From assembly GCA_050251035.1 (NCBI GenBank), contig JBFWNN010000008.1:1-64000 (forward strand): a stretch of 64,000 nucleotides of DNA. Direction: 5' to 3'. This document shows, in pieces, positions 20,576-29,089 of this stretch (positions are counted from its first letter, which is position 1; each line of letters begins with the position of its first letter). Source of the DNA: Taklimakanibacter sp050251035 (GTDB lineage: Bacteria > Pseudomonadota > Alphaproteobacteria > Rhizobiales > Aestuariivirgaceae). The notes under the pieces are model-generated. The model saw only the letters and a program-made list of their open reading frames with translations, searched no databases and was not told the DNA's origin. The position numbers and the translations under genes are program-made.

Positions 20576-22012
20576 TCAGCTCTGCGTCATGCGGTGCGAC
20601 ACGTTCTTCACGATCATATAGTTCGTGAGGCCTTCGGCGCCGCCTTCCCGGCCATAGCCACTCTCCTTGACGCCGCCAAAAGGGGTTTCGGCGACCGAGG
20701 CCTCGAGCGTGTTGATCGACAGATTGCCCGCCTCGATGCCCTCGGCGAGCGCATCGGCGGTGCGCGCCGACTGGGTGAAGGCATAGGCGGCAAGACCAAA
20801 GGGCAGCGAGTTCGCCTTGGCGATCGCCTGGTCGAGGGAAGAGACGGGATTGATCAAGGCGAGCGGCCCAAAGGGCTCTTCGCGCATGGCGCGCGCATCC
20901 TCGGGCAGGTCGGCCAGTACCGTCAGAGGGAAATAATAGCCGCGATTGCCGAGCCGCTCGCCGCCGGCGAGCAGCCGGGCCCCCTTCGTCCGGGCATCGG
21001 CGACCATCGTCTCCATCGCCTCGATGCGCCGCTGATTGGCCACCGGCCCCATCTGCGTGGACGGGTCCAGGCCGTTGCCGATCCTTATGGCGCGCGCCGT
21101 CTCGACGAAGGTGCGGGTGAAGGTTTCGTAGAGCGGCTCCTCGACATAGAACCGGGTGGGCGAGGTGCAGACCTGGCCGGCATTGCGGGCCTTGCGCAGC
21201 GCGGACATTTCCGCCGCGGCCACGGGATCGGCATCCGCGCAGACGATGACCGGCGCATGACCGCCGAGCTCCATCAGCACCGGTTTCATATGGCGCGATG
21301 CCATCTCCGTCAGCTGCTTGCCGACCGAGGTCGAGCCGGTGAAGGCGACGAGCCGTGTCTGCTCCTGCGGGATGAGATATTCCGAGATGTCGGAGGGAAC
21401 GCCGAAGACGAGATTGAGCACGCCCGGCGGGAGGCCAGCGTCGTGAAAGGCCCGCGCGATGTGCAGCGCCCCGGCCGGCGTTTCCTCCGACGCCTTGATG
21501 ATGATCGAACAGCCCGCCGCCAGCGCGCTCCCGATCTTGCGCGCCGGCTGGCTCATCGGGAAATTCCACGGCGAGAACGCCGCCACCATGCCGATGGGCT
21601 GATGCAGGACGATGTATTTGATGCCGGGCTCGCTCGGGATGACGCGGCCATAGGTGCGCTGGCCTTCCGCGGCATCCCATTCGAAGAACTCGCAGCCGCG
21701 CACCACTTCGAGGCGCGCCTGGGCCAGAGGCTTGCCGTGCTCGAGGGTGATCGCATGGGCGATGTCGTCGACGCGCTCACGCATCAACGCCGCCGCCTTG
21801 AGAAGGACGGCGCCGCGCTTGGCCGGCGAGGTCCTGCTCCATATCCTGAAGCCCTGGGCGGCGCTGGCGAGCGCCGCGTCGAGGTCGGCTCGGGTAGCGA
21901 CGGGAACTCTCCCGATCACCGTTTCGGTCGCCGGATCGAGGACGGGCAGTGTCTCGGCGGCCCGCTTCCAGGCGCCGCCGATATAAAGCTCGATCGCGGG
22001 ATAAGTCGTCAT
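20576..22012 (-). CDS. NAD(P)-dependent aldehyde dehydrogenase (SSADH/aminomuconic-semialdehyde type)
   Basis: A 478-aa aldehyde dehydrogenase. Catalytic Cys282 (NAGQVCTSPTRF), general base Glu248 (MELGGHAP), Asn150 (SPWNFP) and Lys173 (IIKASEETP) are all present. By overall look it belongs to the succinate-semialdehyde dehydrogenase branch. It is the last gene of a minus-strand operon with 3-hydroxyanthranilate dioxygenase. It could therefore oxidise the semialdehyde formed after ring cleavage. Alternatively it handles an aldehyde made by the DHDPS-like lyase. No decarboxylase of the ACMSD type is visible nearby. Confidence 0.85.
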   Translation of the reverse strand: MTTYPAIELYIGGAWKRAAETLPVLDPATETVIGRVPVATRADLDAALASAAQGFRIWSRTSPAKRGAVLLKAAALMRERVDDIAHAITLEHGKPLAQARLEVVRGCEFFEWDAAEGQRTYGRVIPSEPGIKYIVLHQPIGMVAAFSPWNFPMSQPARKIGSALAAGCSIIIKASEETPAGALHIARAFHDAGLPPGVLNLVFGVPSDISEYLIPQEQTRLVAFTGSTSVGKQLTEMASRHMKPVLMELGGHAPVIVCADADPVAAAEMSALRKARNAGQVCTSPTRFYVEEPLYETFTRTFVETARAIRIGNGLDPSTQMGPVANQRRIEAMETMVADARTKGARLLAGGERLGNRGYYFPLTVLADLPEDARAMREEPFGPLALINPVSSLDQAIAKANSLPFGLAAYAFTQSARTADALAEGIEAGNLSINTLEASVAETPFGGVKESGYGREGGAEGLTNYMIVKNVSHRMTQS

Positions 22013-22057
22013 GCAGGTCCTCGAATGATGATGGGATGAGACATGAAGCCGGGTTCT

Positions 22058-22870
22058 TCAGTGGACGAGCGGGGCGACCCTGTTGCGCGCCAGGCGCGCG
22101 AGGCTCAGCGCGGTCATTTCGGAGGATTTGGGATTGCCCGGCAGCGGTTCGTTCTCCACCTGGAAGTCGAGGCGACCGAACGCGCCGGAAGCGCTGACGC
22201 GATGCATGTTCCGCCCGAGGCCGGGATCGGCGATGAGATCGAGGCGGGTGCGGTCCAGTCCGACGCCGGCCAGGGCCGAGATCACGGCGACATTGGCGTT
22301 CTGTGGAAACTGCGCCGCCGCCGTCCTGGCCGTGCCGGTAAAGAAAGTGACGGCGCTGGTCAGCCGGCCGAGGTCGACGAGTTCCTCGGCCCGAGTGCCG
22401 CGCCAGGCTGCAGGCGGTTTGCTTATGGCATGGGTGACGTCGTGCAACGGCAACGCCGAAGCCGCGGACAGGACGCCGAGACCGCCCAAGGCGCCGGCGG
22501 GGATGACGAGTTGCGAGCCGCATTCGCGCGCGATGCCCAGGAGCCGCGCGAGCGCGAGATCGTCGCCGAGCGCGCTGGTCGAGGAAATGGCGACCGCTTC
22601 GGCGTGACGCAGCCCGACGGACGCCCAAGGCTCGACCGCGGTCCGGTCCGCCGCCTCGATCACCATGTCGACATCCATGTCGCGAAGCGCTTCCGGCGAG
22701 CCGATCAGGCGGCTTCCTTCGGGGATCGGATGGCGCGGCTTCAAGGAATCGCGCACCGCCACAGCGACGATCCGGATGGAACGAGGGTCGTCGGCGCCAA
22801 GGATATCAACCATGCGCCGAGCGACCGCCCCCCAGCCGACCAAGCAAATCCGTAGCTGCCGTGACCTCAT
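22058..22870 (-). CDS. L-aspartate dehydrogenase-like protein
   Basis: A 270-aa protein of the aspartate dehydrogenase (NadX-like) family. The N-terminal Rossmann segment is ICLVGWGAVARRMVDIL (from about 8). The later PAGALGGLGVLSAAS (about 142-156) matches the family's substrate-lobe motif (SGAIGGLDAL). Authentic members oxidise L-aspartate to iminoaspartate with NAD(P). The usual GxGxxG is here GWGAVA. It sits between the aldehyde dehydrogenase and 3-hydroxyanthranilate dioxygenase genes. Both classical enzymes lead to quinolinate, but in a catabolic operon an amino- or imino-acid intermediate is also possible. Confidence 0.72.
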   Translation of the reverse strand: MRSRQLRICLVGWGAVARRMVDILGADDPRSIRIVAVAVRDSLKPRHPIPEGSRLIGSPEALRDMDVDMVIEAADRTAVEPWASVGLRHAEAVAISSTSALGDDLALARLLGIARECGSQLVIPAGALGGLGVLSAASALPLHDVTHAISKPPAAWRGTRAEELVDLGRLTSAVTFFTGTARTAAAQFPQNANVAVISALAGVGLDRTRLDLIADPGLGRNMHRVSASGAFGRLDFQVENEPLPGNPKSSEMTALSLARLARNRVAPLVH

Positions 22871-22904
22871 GGCGCCTGCCTGACATTCCTTGACGAGCTT
22901 CAGC

Positions 22905-23450
22905 CTAGAGCCGGACCCAGCCCGCGGGCGGCGTCTTACCCGGATGCAGCGCCTTGCAGCCAGGGCAGGTCCGCGCGGCCTCGTCCGCGTAGAAGGCCTT
23001 GTAGATCGGAGGCAGGTCGTCGACGATGCTGACCAGATCCACTTCGGCGCGATGGACGAGCGCGCTGCATTCAAAGCAGTACCATTCGATCGCATCGAGC
23101 AGCCCGTCGGGACGCTTCGGCTCGATGACGAGGCCGACGGAACCCTCGACCGGGCGCTGCGGCGAGTGGCGGACATGCGGCGGCAGAAGGAAGATTTCTC
23201 CTTCGCGAATGGGCACGTCATAGAATTTTCCATCGTCGATGACCTTCAGGACCATGTCGCCCTGGAGCTGATAGAAGAACTCCTCCACCGGATCGTCATG
23301 ATAGTCGGTACGTTGATTGGGACCGCCGACGACCGTGACCATGAGGTCGGCATCCTTCCAGACCTGCTGATTGCCGACCGGCGGCTTGAGCAGGTGCCGG
23401 TGCTCGTCGATCCATTTGTGGAAATTAAACGCCTTCAATCGTCCCTGCAT
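22905..23450 (-). CDS. nbaC: 3-hydroxyanthranilate 3,4-dioxygenase
   Basis: A 181-aa cupin-fold extradiol dioxygenase that opens the ring of 3-hydroxyanthranilate to 2-amino-3-carboxymuconate semialdehyde. The iron ligands His51, Glu57 and His95 fall at the positions I recall for the Cupriavidus enzyme. The bacterial rubredoxin-like second metal site is complete (C125, C128, C162, C165). It lies 15 bases downstream of the DHDPS-like gene in the same operon. The kynurenine-formamidase-like hydrolase of the divergent operon supports a kynurenine/anthranilate theme. The symbol follows the 2-nitrobenzoate pathway naming; the equivalent enzyme is also called HaaO. Confidence 0.93.
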   Translation of the reverse strand: MQGRLKAFNFHKWIDEHRHLLKPPVGNQQVWKDADLMVTVVGGPNQRTDYHDDPVEEFFYQLQGDMVLKVIDDGKFYDVPIREGEIFLLPPHVRHSPQRPVEGSVGLVIEPKRPDGLLDAIEWYCFECSALVHRAEVDLVSIVDDLPPIYKAFYADEAARTCPGCKALHPGKTPPAGWVRL

Positions 23451-23465
23451 CGTTGTGATCCTCCA

Positions 23466-24440
23466 TCAAAGGGGTGGGGTTCCGGGCGCGAGCTCGAGCC
23501 CGCTCCGCGCGAGGGCATTGCGTGTCGCCGATTTTTCCGCCTCGGTCAGGCCCAGCATCGGCGGACGCACGCGTCCGCCCGCCTGCCCGATCAGCTCCTG
23601 CCAGTATTTTTGATGCGAATGGGGCTTTTCCTCGGGCCGTGTCGAGCGCAGCGCCCGGCGCACCGGATCGAGGCTGTCCCGGATCTTCCGCCCTTCCTCC
23701 ACATTGCCCGCGAAAGCAAGGTCGGTGTATCGGCGCATCCTCAGATCGTGCCGCGTTTGCAGCAGATAGGGGGGCGAGGAACACAGATAGAGCCGCCATC
23801 CCAATTCGACGATGTTGTCGAACCATTCTTCCTCGGAGGCCGTGCTCACGATGATGCGGTCGGACGCGAGCTCGTGCAGGCGCGTGTAGACCGGCCGCGG
23901 CACGCTGTATTTGATGGCAACGACGGTGTCGAGATCGGCAATGCGGTTGCACAGTTCCGGGCTCATGAGATAGCCGCTGTCGGGATGGCTCCACAATGCG
24001 ATCCCGATGTCGACCTTCTGCGAAACAGTCCGGTAATAGGCGAGGAGCGTTTCGTCCTGGGCGCGCAGGAAATGCAGGACCGGGGCATGGACGACGATAT
24101 AGTCGGCGCCCGCCTGCTGTGCGTGCCGGGCGAGCTCGATCACGATGTCGAGATTCTGGTCCGAACAGGACATGATGGTCTGGGCCCGGCCGCGGCATTG
24201 ATCGATCGCGATCTCCAGCGTGCGCTTGCGCTCCGCGAGCGACATGGAGAAGAACTCGCCCTGCTTGCCGGCGATGAAGAAGCCGTCGATCTTCAGATCC
24301 TCGATCCAATGTTCGATATTGCGCCGCAGGCCGTCCTCGTCGATCGCGAGCGCATCGGTGAACGGCACGAGCACCGCGGCCCAGATTCCCGTCATGGTGG
24401 CCCTGGAGTGAGCCTTGGCGTCCTTGCGCTGGTATTGCAT
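23466..24440 (-). CDS. Dihydrodipicolinate synthase-family aldolase/lyase, atypical
   Basis: A 324-aa TIM-barrel Schiff-base lyase. Lys177 (VVAIKYSV) is the likely Schiff-base lysine. The substrate carboxylate loop, usually GTTGE, reads GKQGEF (58-63). The YNxP motif carrying the usual catalytic tyrosine is replaced by ALWSHPDSG (about 148-156). It is thus unlikely to be a housekeeping dipicolinate synthase. GGGAGA lies just before the chosen ATG; a Met at 16 (MTGIWAAV) is the alternative start. It is first in the operon with 3-hydroxyanthranilate dioxygenase, so it may cleave or condense an alpha-keto acid in that pathway. Confidence 0.78.
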   Translation of the reverse strand: MQYQRKDAKAHSRATMTGIWAAVLVPFTDALAIDEDGLRRNIEHWIEDLKIDGFFIAGKQGEFFSMSLAERKRTLEIAIDQCRGRAQTIMSCSDQNLDIVIELARHAQQAGADYIVVHAPVLHFLRAQDETLLAYYRTVSQKVDIGIALWSHPDSGYLMSPELCNRIADLDTVVAIKYSVPRPVYTRLHELASDRIIVSTASEEEWFDNIVELGWRLYLCSSPPYLLQTRHDLRMRRYTDLAFAGNVEEGRKIRDSLDPVRRALRSTRPEEKPHSHQKYWQELIGQAGGRVRPPMLGLTEAEKSATRNALARSGLELAPGTPPL

Positions 24441-24519
24441 CGGTCTCCCGCGAATGCGCGTCTGTTGCTGCCGGCAGAAGACCACGATCGATATCTATAT
24501 GACAATCTGCATTTCGTGT

Positions 24520-24529
24520 ATGAATTCAT
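24520..24529. promoter_or_regulatory. Palindrome in the LysR divergent promoter region
   Basis: ATGAATTCAT is a perfect 10-base palindrome, 25 bases before the LysR start. It lies in an AT-rich divergent region (24441-24553), where a LysR-type protein would be expected to bind. No clear T-N11-A box with long arms is visible, so this is only a candidate site. Confidence 0.3.
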
Positions 24530-24553
24530 CGGCCAAATCGATAAGTAAGGACC

Positions 24554-25462
24554 ATGAAAGTCACATTGCGCCAGATCGAAACTTTCCTGGCCGTCGCCGA
24601 TGCGGGAAATTTCTCGGCCGCCGCCAGCCGTCTCAACGCCGCCCAGCCCGCTCTCTCCCAGGCGGTGAAGGACCTGGAAGACATCCTGGCTGTCCGGCTG
24701 TTCGACCGCACGACGCGCCGGGTCGAGCTGACGGAAGCGGGAAAGGAGTTCCGCAACTCGGCCGCGAAGATCGTCGAGGATCTTCAGCATGCGGTGCAGA
24801 GCATTCACGACCTCGCCGCAAGGCGGCGCGGGCGCATCAGGGTCGCGGCCCCGCCGCTTCTGGCGGCCGCCGTGCTGCCGCAAGCCATTGCGGAGTTCCG
24901 CGGCCGCTATCCGGGCATCACGGTGGCGCTCACCGATGCCGGCACCGAGACGATCGTCGAAAATGTGAGGTCGGGGAGGGCCGATTGCGGGCTCGGTACA
25001 TTCCCGCCCTCGGAACCCGGCATCGAGCGCATCAAGCTCGTGCGCGACGGCCTGATGCTGTTCTGCGGCCGCGACGACATCTTCGCCAGCGCCAAGGCCG
25101 TCTCGTGGTCGGATCTCGCAGCCTCGCCGCTCGTCACGCTGACGCGCGAGAGCGGCATTCGCCTCCTGGTCGAAGTCGGGTTCGAGTCGGCACAAGTGTC
25201 CTTCAAGCCTGCCTATGAGGTGTCGCACATCAATACCGCGCTGGCACTCGTCGAGGCGGGGCTTGGCGTCGCGGTGCTGCCGTCCTATTCACTCACCGCC
25301 ATCGGCAACCGCCGGGTCATCGGCGTCAATCTGGTCAAGCCCAGCATCGCGCGCGACGTCGTCATGATCCATGCGACCGGCCGGTCGGTCCCGCCATTGG
25401 TGGCGGCATTCGCCAGCGTGGTCCGGCAGTATGCTCAACGCCTGAGCCCCCAGCACGACTGA
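24554..25462 (+). CDS. LysR-family transcriptional regulator
   Basis: A 302-aa LysR-type regulator. The N-terminal helix-turn-helix (about 3-62) reads LRQIETFLAVADAGNFSAAASRLNAAQPALSQAVKDLE, the family signature. The C-terminal type 2 periplasmic-binding-like domain is the effector sensor. It is divergent from the DHDPS/dioxygenase operon and lies upstream of the peptide-type importer operon in the same direction. It is placed to control both; the effector is probably the imported compound or an intermediate (inference). Confidence 0.92.
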   Translation: MKVTLRQIETFLAVADAGNFSAAASRLNAAQPALSQAVKDLEDILAVRLFDRTTRRVELTEAGKEFRNSAAKIVEDLQHAVQSIHDLAARRRGRIRVAAPPLLAAAVLPQAIAEFRGRYPGITVALTDAGTETIVENVRSGRADCGLGTFPPSEPGIERIKLVRDGLMLFCGRDDIFASAKAVSWSDLAASPLVTLTRESGIRLLVEVGFESAQVSFKPAYEVSHINTALALVEAGLGVAVLPSYSLTAIGNRRVIGVNLVKPSIARDVVMIHATGRSVPPLVAAFASVVRQYAQRLSPQHD

Positions 25463-25487
25463 AGGCTTGCGGACGCGGCGTCATTTA

Positions 25488-25503
25488 TCAGAAATAGTTC
25501 TGA
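25488..25503. promoter_or_regulatory. Inverted repeat upstream of importer operon
   Basis: TCAGAA-ATAG-TTCTGA is a perfect 6-4-6 repeat. The right arm also pairs with a following AGAA (TTCT-GAATTT-AGAA), giving three phased half sites in AT-rich DNA about 110 bases before the binding-protein start. It is a candidate operator for the LysR regulator or for the importer promoter. Confidence 0.4.
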
Positions 25504-25612
25504 ATTTAGAAACAAACTGAGCATTGTAAAATAAATCAATCTTCGCGACCCTGCCTGGAACAACACAGGAGCCCGTCGGCACAGCGCCGAGGCAGAAAAC
25601 TTGGAGTCTCCC

Positions 25613-27214
25613 ATGAGGATCAGCCGCAGGAACCTGCTGCAGGGAACGGCCGCCAGCCTGGCCCTCTCGGCAACACCCGGAATAGTCCGCGCCAGCACGC
25701 CCGATGCCGCGCGCACGCTGAAGGCGGTGCTCCACGCGGATCTCCGATCGTTCGATCCGATTTGGACCACGGCCTATATCACGTCCTACCATGGCGCCAT
25801 GATCTATGACACGCTGTTCGGGATGGACGAAGCGCTGAAGCCTCAGCCTCAGATGGTCAACCGCTGGACGCTCAGCGACGACAAGCTCACCTACAGCTTC
25901 GAGCTGCGCGACGGGCTGACTTTCTCGGACGGCTCGCCGGTGACGAGCCGCGACTGCATCGCCTCGCTCAGACGGTGGGGCGCACGCGACGGCGCCGGCC
26001 AGTTCATGATGGAGCGCGTCGCCGACATATCGGCCATAGACGACAAATCGTTCAAGATCGTCCTCAAGGAGCCGTTCGGGCTGCTGATCGACCTGCTCGG
26101 CAAGGTTTCCGCCAATTGCTGCTACATCATGCGCGAGCGCGAGGCGATGACCGATCCCAAGGATCAGATTACGACGATGATCGGCTCAGGTCCCTTCGTC
26201 TTCAACCAGGACGAATTGCTCGCCGGCCAACGCTACGTCTACGACCGCAACCCGTCCTATGTGCCGCGCGGCGAGAAAGCCTCGGGCACCGCGGGCGGCA
26301 AGGTCGCGAAGCTCGACCGGGTGATCTTCGAAAATCTCCCCGATCAGGCGACGGCGCTGGCCGCCCTGCAAAGCGGCGAGATCGACTTCTACGAAGCGCC
26401 CCCCATAGATCTCTTGGGCAGCATCAAGGATGATCCGGCGATCAAGATCGCGATCCAGAATCCCGGCGGCAATATGGGGTGGCTGCGCGTCAATCACCTG
26501 CATCCGCCCTTCAACCATCCCGCCGCCCGCCAGGCGCTGCTTCACCTCATCGACCAGGAAGCGGTGATGCGCGCGACCTTCGGCGACCCGCAATATTACC
26601 GAACCTGCGCCTCGTTCTTCGGCTGCGGCAACCCGATGGAGAACGACGCCAATACCGACTGGTTCAAAGGCGGCCAGAATATCGAGAAGGCGAAGGAACT
26701 GTTCCAGCAGGCGGGCTATGCCGGCGAGACCCTCGTCATCCTCCAGGCGACCGATATCCCGTTCATGAACAACACCGCGCAGGTCATCGCGCAGTGGCTC
26801 GGCGCGGCCGGCGTCACGGCGGAACTCTTCGCCAGCGACTGGGGCACCATATCCGCCCGGCGCGCGAGCCGCGAGGCGCCGGACAAGGGGGGATGGAACA
26901 TGTTCGTCTCCTGGGGGGCGACCCATCTCTCCAACAGCCCGCTGGCCCATCCGGGATTCGCCGCGACCGGGGACAAGGCCTGGTATGGCTGGCCCTCCGA
27001 CCAGAAGCACGAGGCGCTGCGCGGCAAATGGGCGGCAGCGGAAACCGACGATGCACGCAAGGAGATCGCGCGGCAGCTCCAGGACAATGCCTGGAACTTC
27101 GTGCTGCAGGTCTATCTCGGGCAATGGACGCCGCCAGTCGCCTATCGCGCCAATCTGAGCGGGCTTCTCGCCGTGCCGGAGATCCTGCCGTTCTGGAATA
27201 TCGAGAAGGCCTGA
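25613..27214 (+). CDS. ABC transporter substrate-binding protein, family 5 (Dpp/Opp type)
   Basis: A 533-aa family-5 solute-binding protein. The N-terminus RISRRNLLQGTAASLALSATPG has a twin-arginine-like signal, suggesting Tat export. LKAVLHADLRSFDPIWTTAY begins the mature binding domain, and the block YSFELRDGLTFSDGSPVTSRD is typical of DppA/OppA relatives. GGAG lies eight bases before the ATG; a TTG four codons earlier is less likely. It is the first gene of a seven-gene operon: binding protein, two permeases, two ATPases, SDR and hydrolase. Family members bind peptides, opines, nickel chelates or glycosides, so the ligand here is open. Confidence 0.9.
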   Translation: MRISRRNLLQGTAASLALSATPGIVRASTPDAARTLKAVLHADLRSFDPIWTTAYITSYHGAMIYDTLFGMDEALKPQPQMVNRWTLSDDKLTYSFELRDGLTFSDGSPVTSRDCIASLRRWGARDGAGQFMMERVADISAIDDKSFKIVLKEPFGLLIDLLGKVSANCCYIMREREAMTDPKDQITTMIGSGPFVFNQDELLAGQRYVYDRNPSYVPRGEKASGTAGGKVAKLDRVIFENLPDQATALAALQSGEIDFYEAPPIDLLGSIKDDPAIKIAIQNPGGNMGWLRVNHLHPPFNHPAARQALLHLIDQEAVMRATFGDPQYYRTCASFFGCGNPMENDANTDWFKGGQNIEKAKELFQQAGYAGETLVILQATDIPFMNNTAQVIAQWLGAAGVTAELFASDWGTISARRASREAPDKGGWNMFVSWGATHLSNSPLAHPGFAATGDKAWYGWPSDQKHEALRGKWAAAETDDARKEIARQLQDNAWNFVLQVYLGQWTPPVAYRANLSGLLAVPEILPFWNIEKA

Positions 27215-27262
27215 TATAGAGGTAGCCGCCATGATCAACGGAACTTCAACAGGCATGGCGGC

Positions 27263-28204
27263 GTGATCTGGTACGTGCTTCGCCGCGTGGTCTCGACCCT
27301 CATCGTCATGGCGATGGTCGGCCTGTTCGTATTCCTGATGCTCCGGCTTTCGCCTGGCGACCCGGTGACGATCATCGCGGGCGACAATGCGACGACGGAA
27401 CAGCTTGCGGACATCCGGCAGCGGCTGGGCCTCGACCAGCCCTTGCCGATCCAGTTCGTCCGCTGGGTCGAGCAACTGCTCACGGGCGATCTCGGCATGT
27501 CGATCTCGTCGCGCCAGCCGGTGGCGAAGCTCATCCTGCAGCGCATCGAGCCGACACTCTCGATGGCGTTCCTGACGATGATCGTGGCGGTGCTCCTGGC
27601 CGTCGCGGCAGGGGTAATCGCCGCATCGCGACGCGGCCAATGGGTCGACCAGCTGATCATGTTCCTGTCGGTGATTGGATTCTCGATGCCGGTCTTCGTC
27701 GCCGGCTATCTCATGATCTTCATCTTCGCGGTCAAGCTGCAGTGGCTTCCGGTGCAAGGCTATGTGCCCCTGGCGGGCGGGGTGCTGCCCTGGCTCAAGG
27801 GGCTCGTCCTGCCGGCGGCGTCGCTGGGCCTCGTTTATGTGGCGCTCATCGCGCGGATCACCCGTGCTGCGATGATCGAGACGCTGGGTGAGGACTATAT
27901 CCGCACGGCCCGGGCGAAAGGCGCGTCCCGCACCGCGGTCCTCATCGGTCATGCCTTGCCCAATGTGGGCGTGCCGGTCATAACCGTCATCGGCACGGGC
28001 TTCGCGCTCCTCATCGGCGGTGTCGTCATCACCGAAACCGTCTTCAACATACCCGGCGTCGGCCGCCTGGTCGTCGATGCGATCGCACGGCGCGACTATC
28101 CGGTCGTGCAAGGGGTGATCCTGGTCTTCTCGGCCCTGTATGTGCTGATCAACCTGGCGATCGACGTCAGCTATACGTTCATCGATCCGAGGATAAGATA
28201 TTGA
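27263..28204 (+). CDS. Dpp/Opp-type ABC permease (DppB-like)
   Basis: A 313-aa inner-membrane permease with six hydrophobic segments. The N-terminal MIWYVLRRVVSTLIVMAMVGLFVFLMLRLSPGDP is typical of the DppB group. The cytoplasmic EAA loop (about 205-225) includes YIRTARAKGASRTAVLIGHALPN. Translation starts at GTG. That codon overlaps the stop of a preceding 11-codon mini-frame (27231-27266), which may couple translation. The partner permease gene overlaps its end by four bases. Confidence 0.9.
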   Translation: MIWYVLRRVVSTLIVMAMVGLFVFLMLRLSPGDPVTIIAGDNATTEQLADIRQRLGLDQPLPIQFVRWVEQLLTGDLGMSISSRQPVAKLILQRIEPTLSMAFLTMIVAVLLAVAAGVIAASRRGQWVDQLIMFLSVIGFSMPVFVAGYLMIFIFAVKLQWLPVQGYVPLAGGVLPWLKGLVLPAASLGLVYVALIARITRAAMIETLGEDYIRTARAKGASRTAVLIGHALPNVGVPVITVIGTGFALLIGGVVITETVFNIPGVGRLVVDAIARRDYPVVQGVILVFSALYVLINLAIDVSYTFIDPRIRY

Positions 28205-29082
28205 GCGGCGGCGACATCATCATTGCCGGGCATGGCGCTCGGCCAAGCGGACTCGCCCGCTTCCGCGGCGCTCTCGGCCGATGGCCGGTCGCGGCGGCGG
28301 CGGCCGGCATATTGCTGCTGATCGTGATCGCGGCGCTCATCGGCCCGCTCCTCGTCGGCGACCCTCTGCATATCGAGCCGCTGCAACGATTGAAGCCGCC
28401 TTCGGCGGCGGCGTGGCTCGGCAATGATCAGCTGGGACGCGATGTGCTGGCGCGTCTCACCCATGGCGCGCGTGTCTCGCTTGTCGTCGGATCGCTGGTG
28501 GCCCTCGCGGCGATCTCGCTCGGCGTCATCATCGGGCTGCTGGCCGGCTATTTCCGGCTGTTCGATGCGGTGGTCATGCGTGCCGTGGACGGCATGATGG
28601 CGATCCCCGCTATCCTGCTCGCCATCGCCTTTGCCGCCCTGGCGCGGCCCGGCGTGCTGACCGTGGTGGCTGCCATCGCAATACCGGAAGTGCCGCGCGT
28701 CATCAGGCTGGTGCGCTCGATCGTGCTCGGCGCGCGTGAGCTGCCCTATGTCGATGCCGCCATAGCCAGCGGCACGCCAACCGTGAAGATCCTGCGGCGC
28801 CACATCCTGCCCAACACTTACGCGCCCCTGATCGTGCAGGCCACCTATGTCTTTGCCTCCGCCGTGATGTTCGAAGCGTATCTGTCGTTCCTGGGCGCCG
28901 GCGTCCCGCCGCGGTTCCCGACCTGGGGCAACATGATCGCCGAGGGCCGCCTCTATTTCACCGCGGCGCCCTGGATCATCTTCGCCCCCGGACTGACGCT
29001 TGCGGCCGTGGTGCTCAGCGTGAACCTGCTGGGCGACTGGCTGCGCGACCGGCTCGACCCCCGCATCGCGCGGCGGATGTGA
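28201..29082 (+). CDS. Dpp/Opp-type ABC permease (DppC-like)
   Basis: A 293-aa second permease of the importer. PSAAAWLGNDQLGRDVLARLTHGARVSL is the DppC family signature after the first membrane segment. The EAA loop (about 180-200) reads YVDAAIASGTPTVKILRRHILPN. A TTG start overlapping the previous stop (TTGA) is the only good choice before the first membrane segment. It forms the heterodimeric membrane pore with the upstream permease. Confidence 0.88.
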   Translation: MSGGDIIIAGHGARPSGLARFRGALGRWPVAAAAAGILLLIVIAALIGPLLVGDPLHIEPLQRLKPPSAAAWLGNDQLGRDVLARLTHGARVSLVVGSLVALAAISLGVIIGLLAGYFRLFDAVVMRAVDGMMAIPAILLAIAFAALARPGVLTVVAAIAIPEVPRVIRLVRSIVLGARELPYVDAAIASGTPTVKILRRHILPNTYAPLIVQATYVFASAVMFEAYLSFLGAGVPPRFPTWGNMIAEGRLYFTAAPWIIFAPGLTLAAVVLSVNLLGDWLRDRLDPRIARRM

Positions 29083-29089
29083 GGTCCGG

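Noticed and set aside
20576..24440. A complete 2-nitrobenzoate (nba) lower pathway
   Set aside because: Only the dioxygenase and possibly the aldehyde dehydrogenase match. Decarboxylase, deaminase and later steps are not in the operon.
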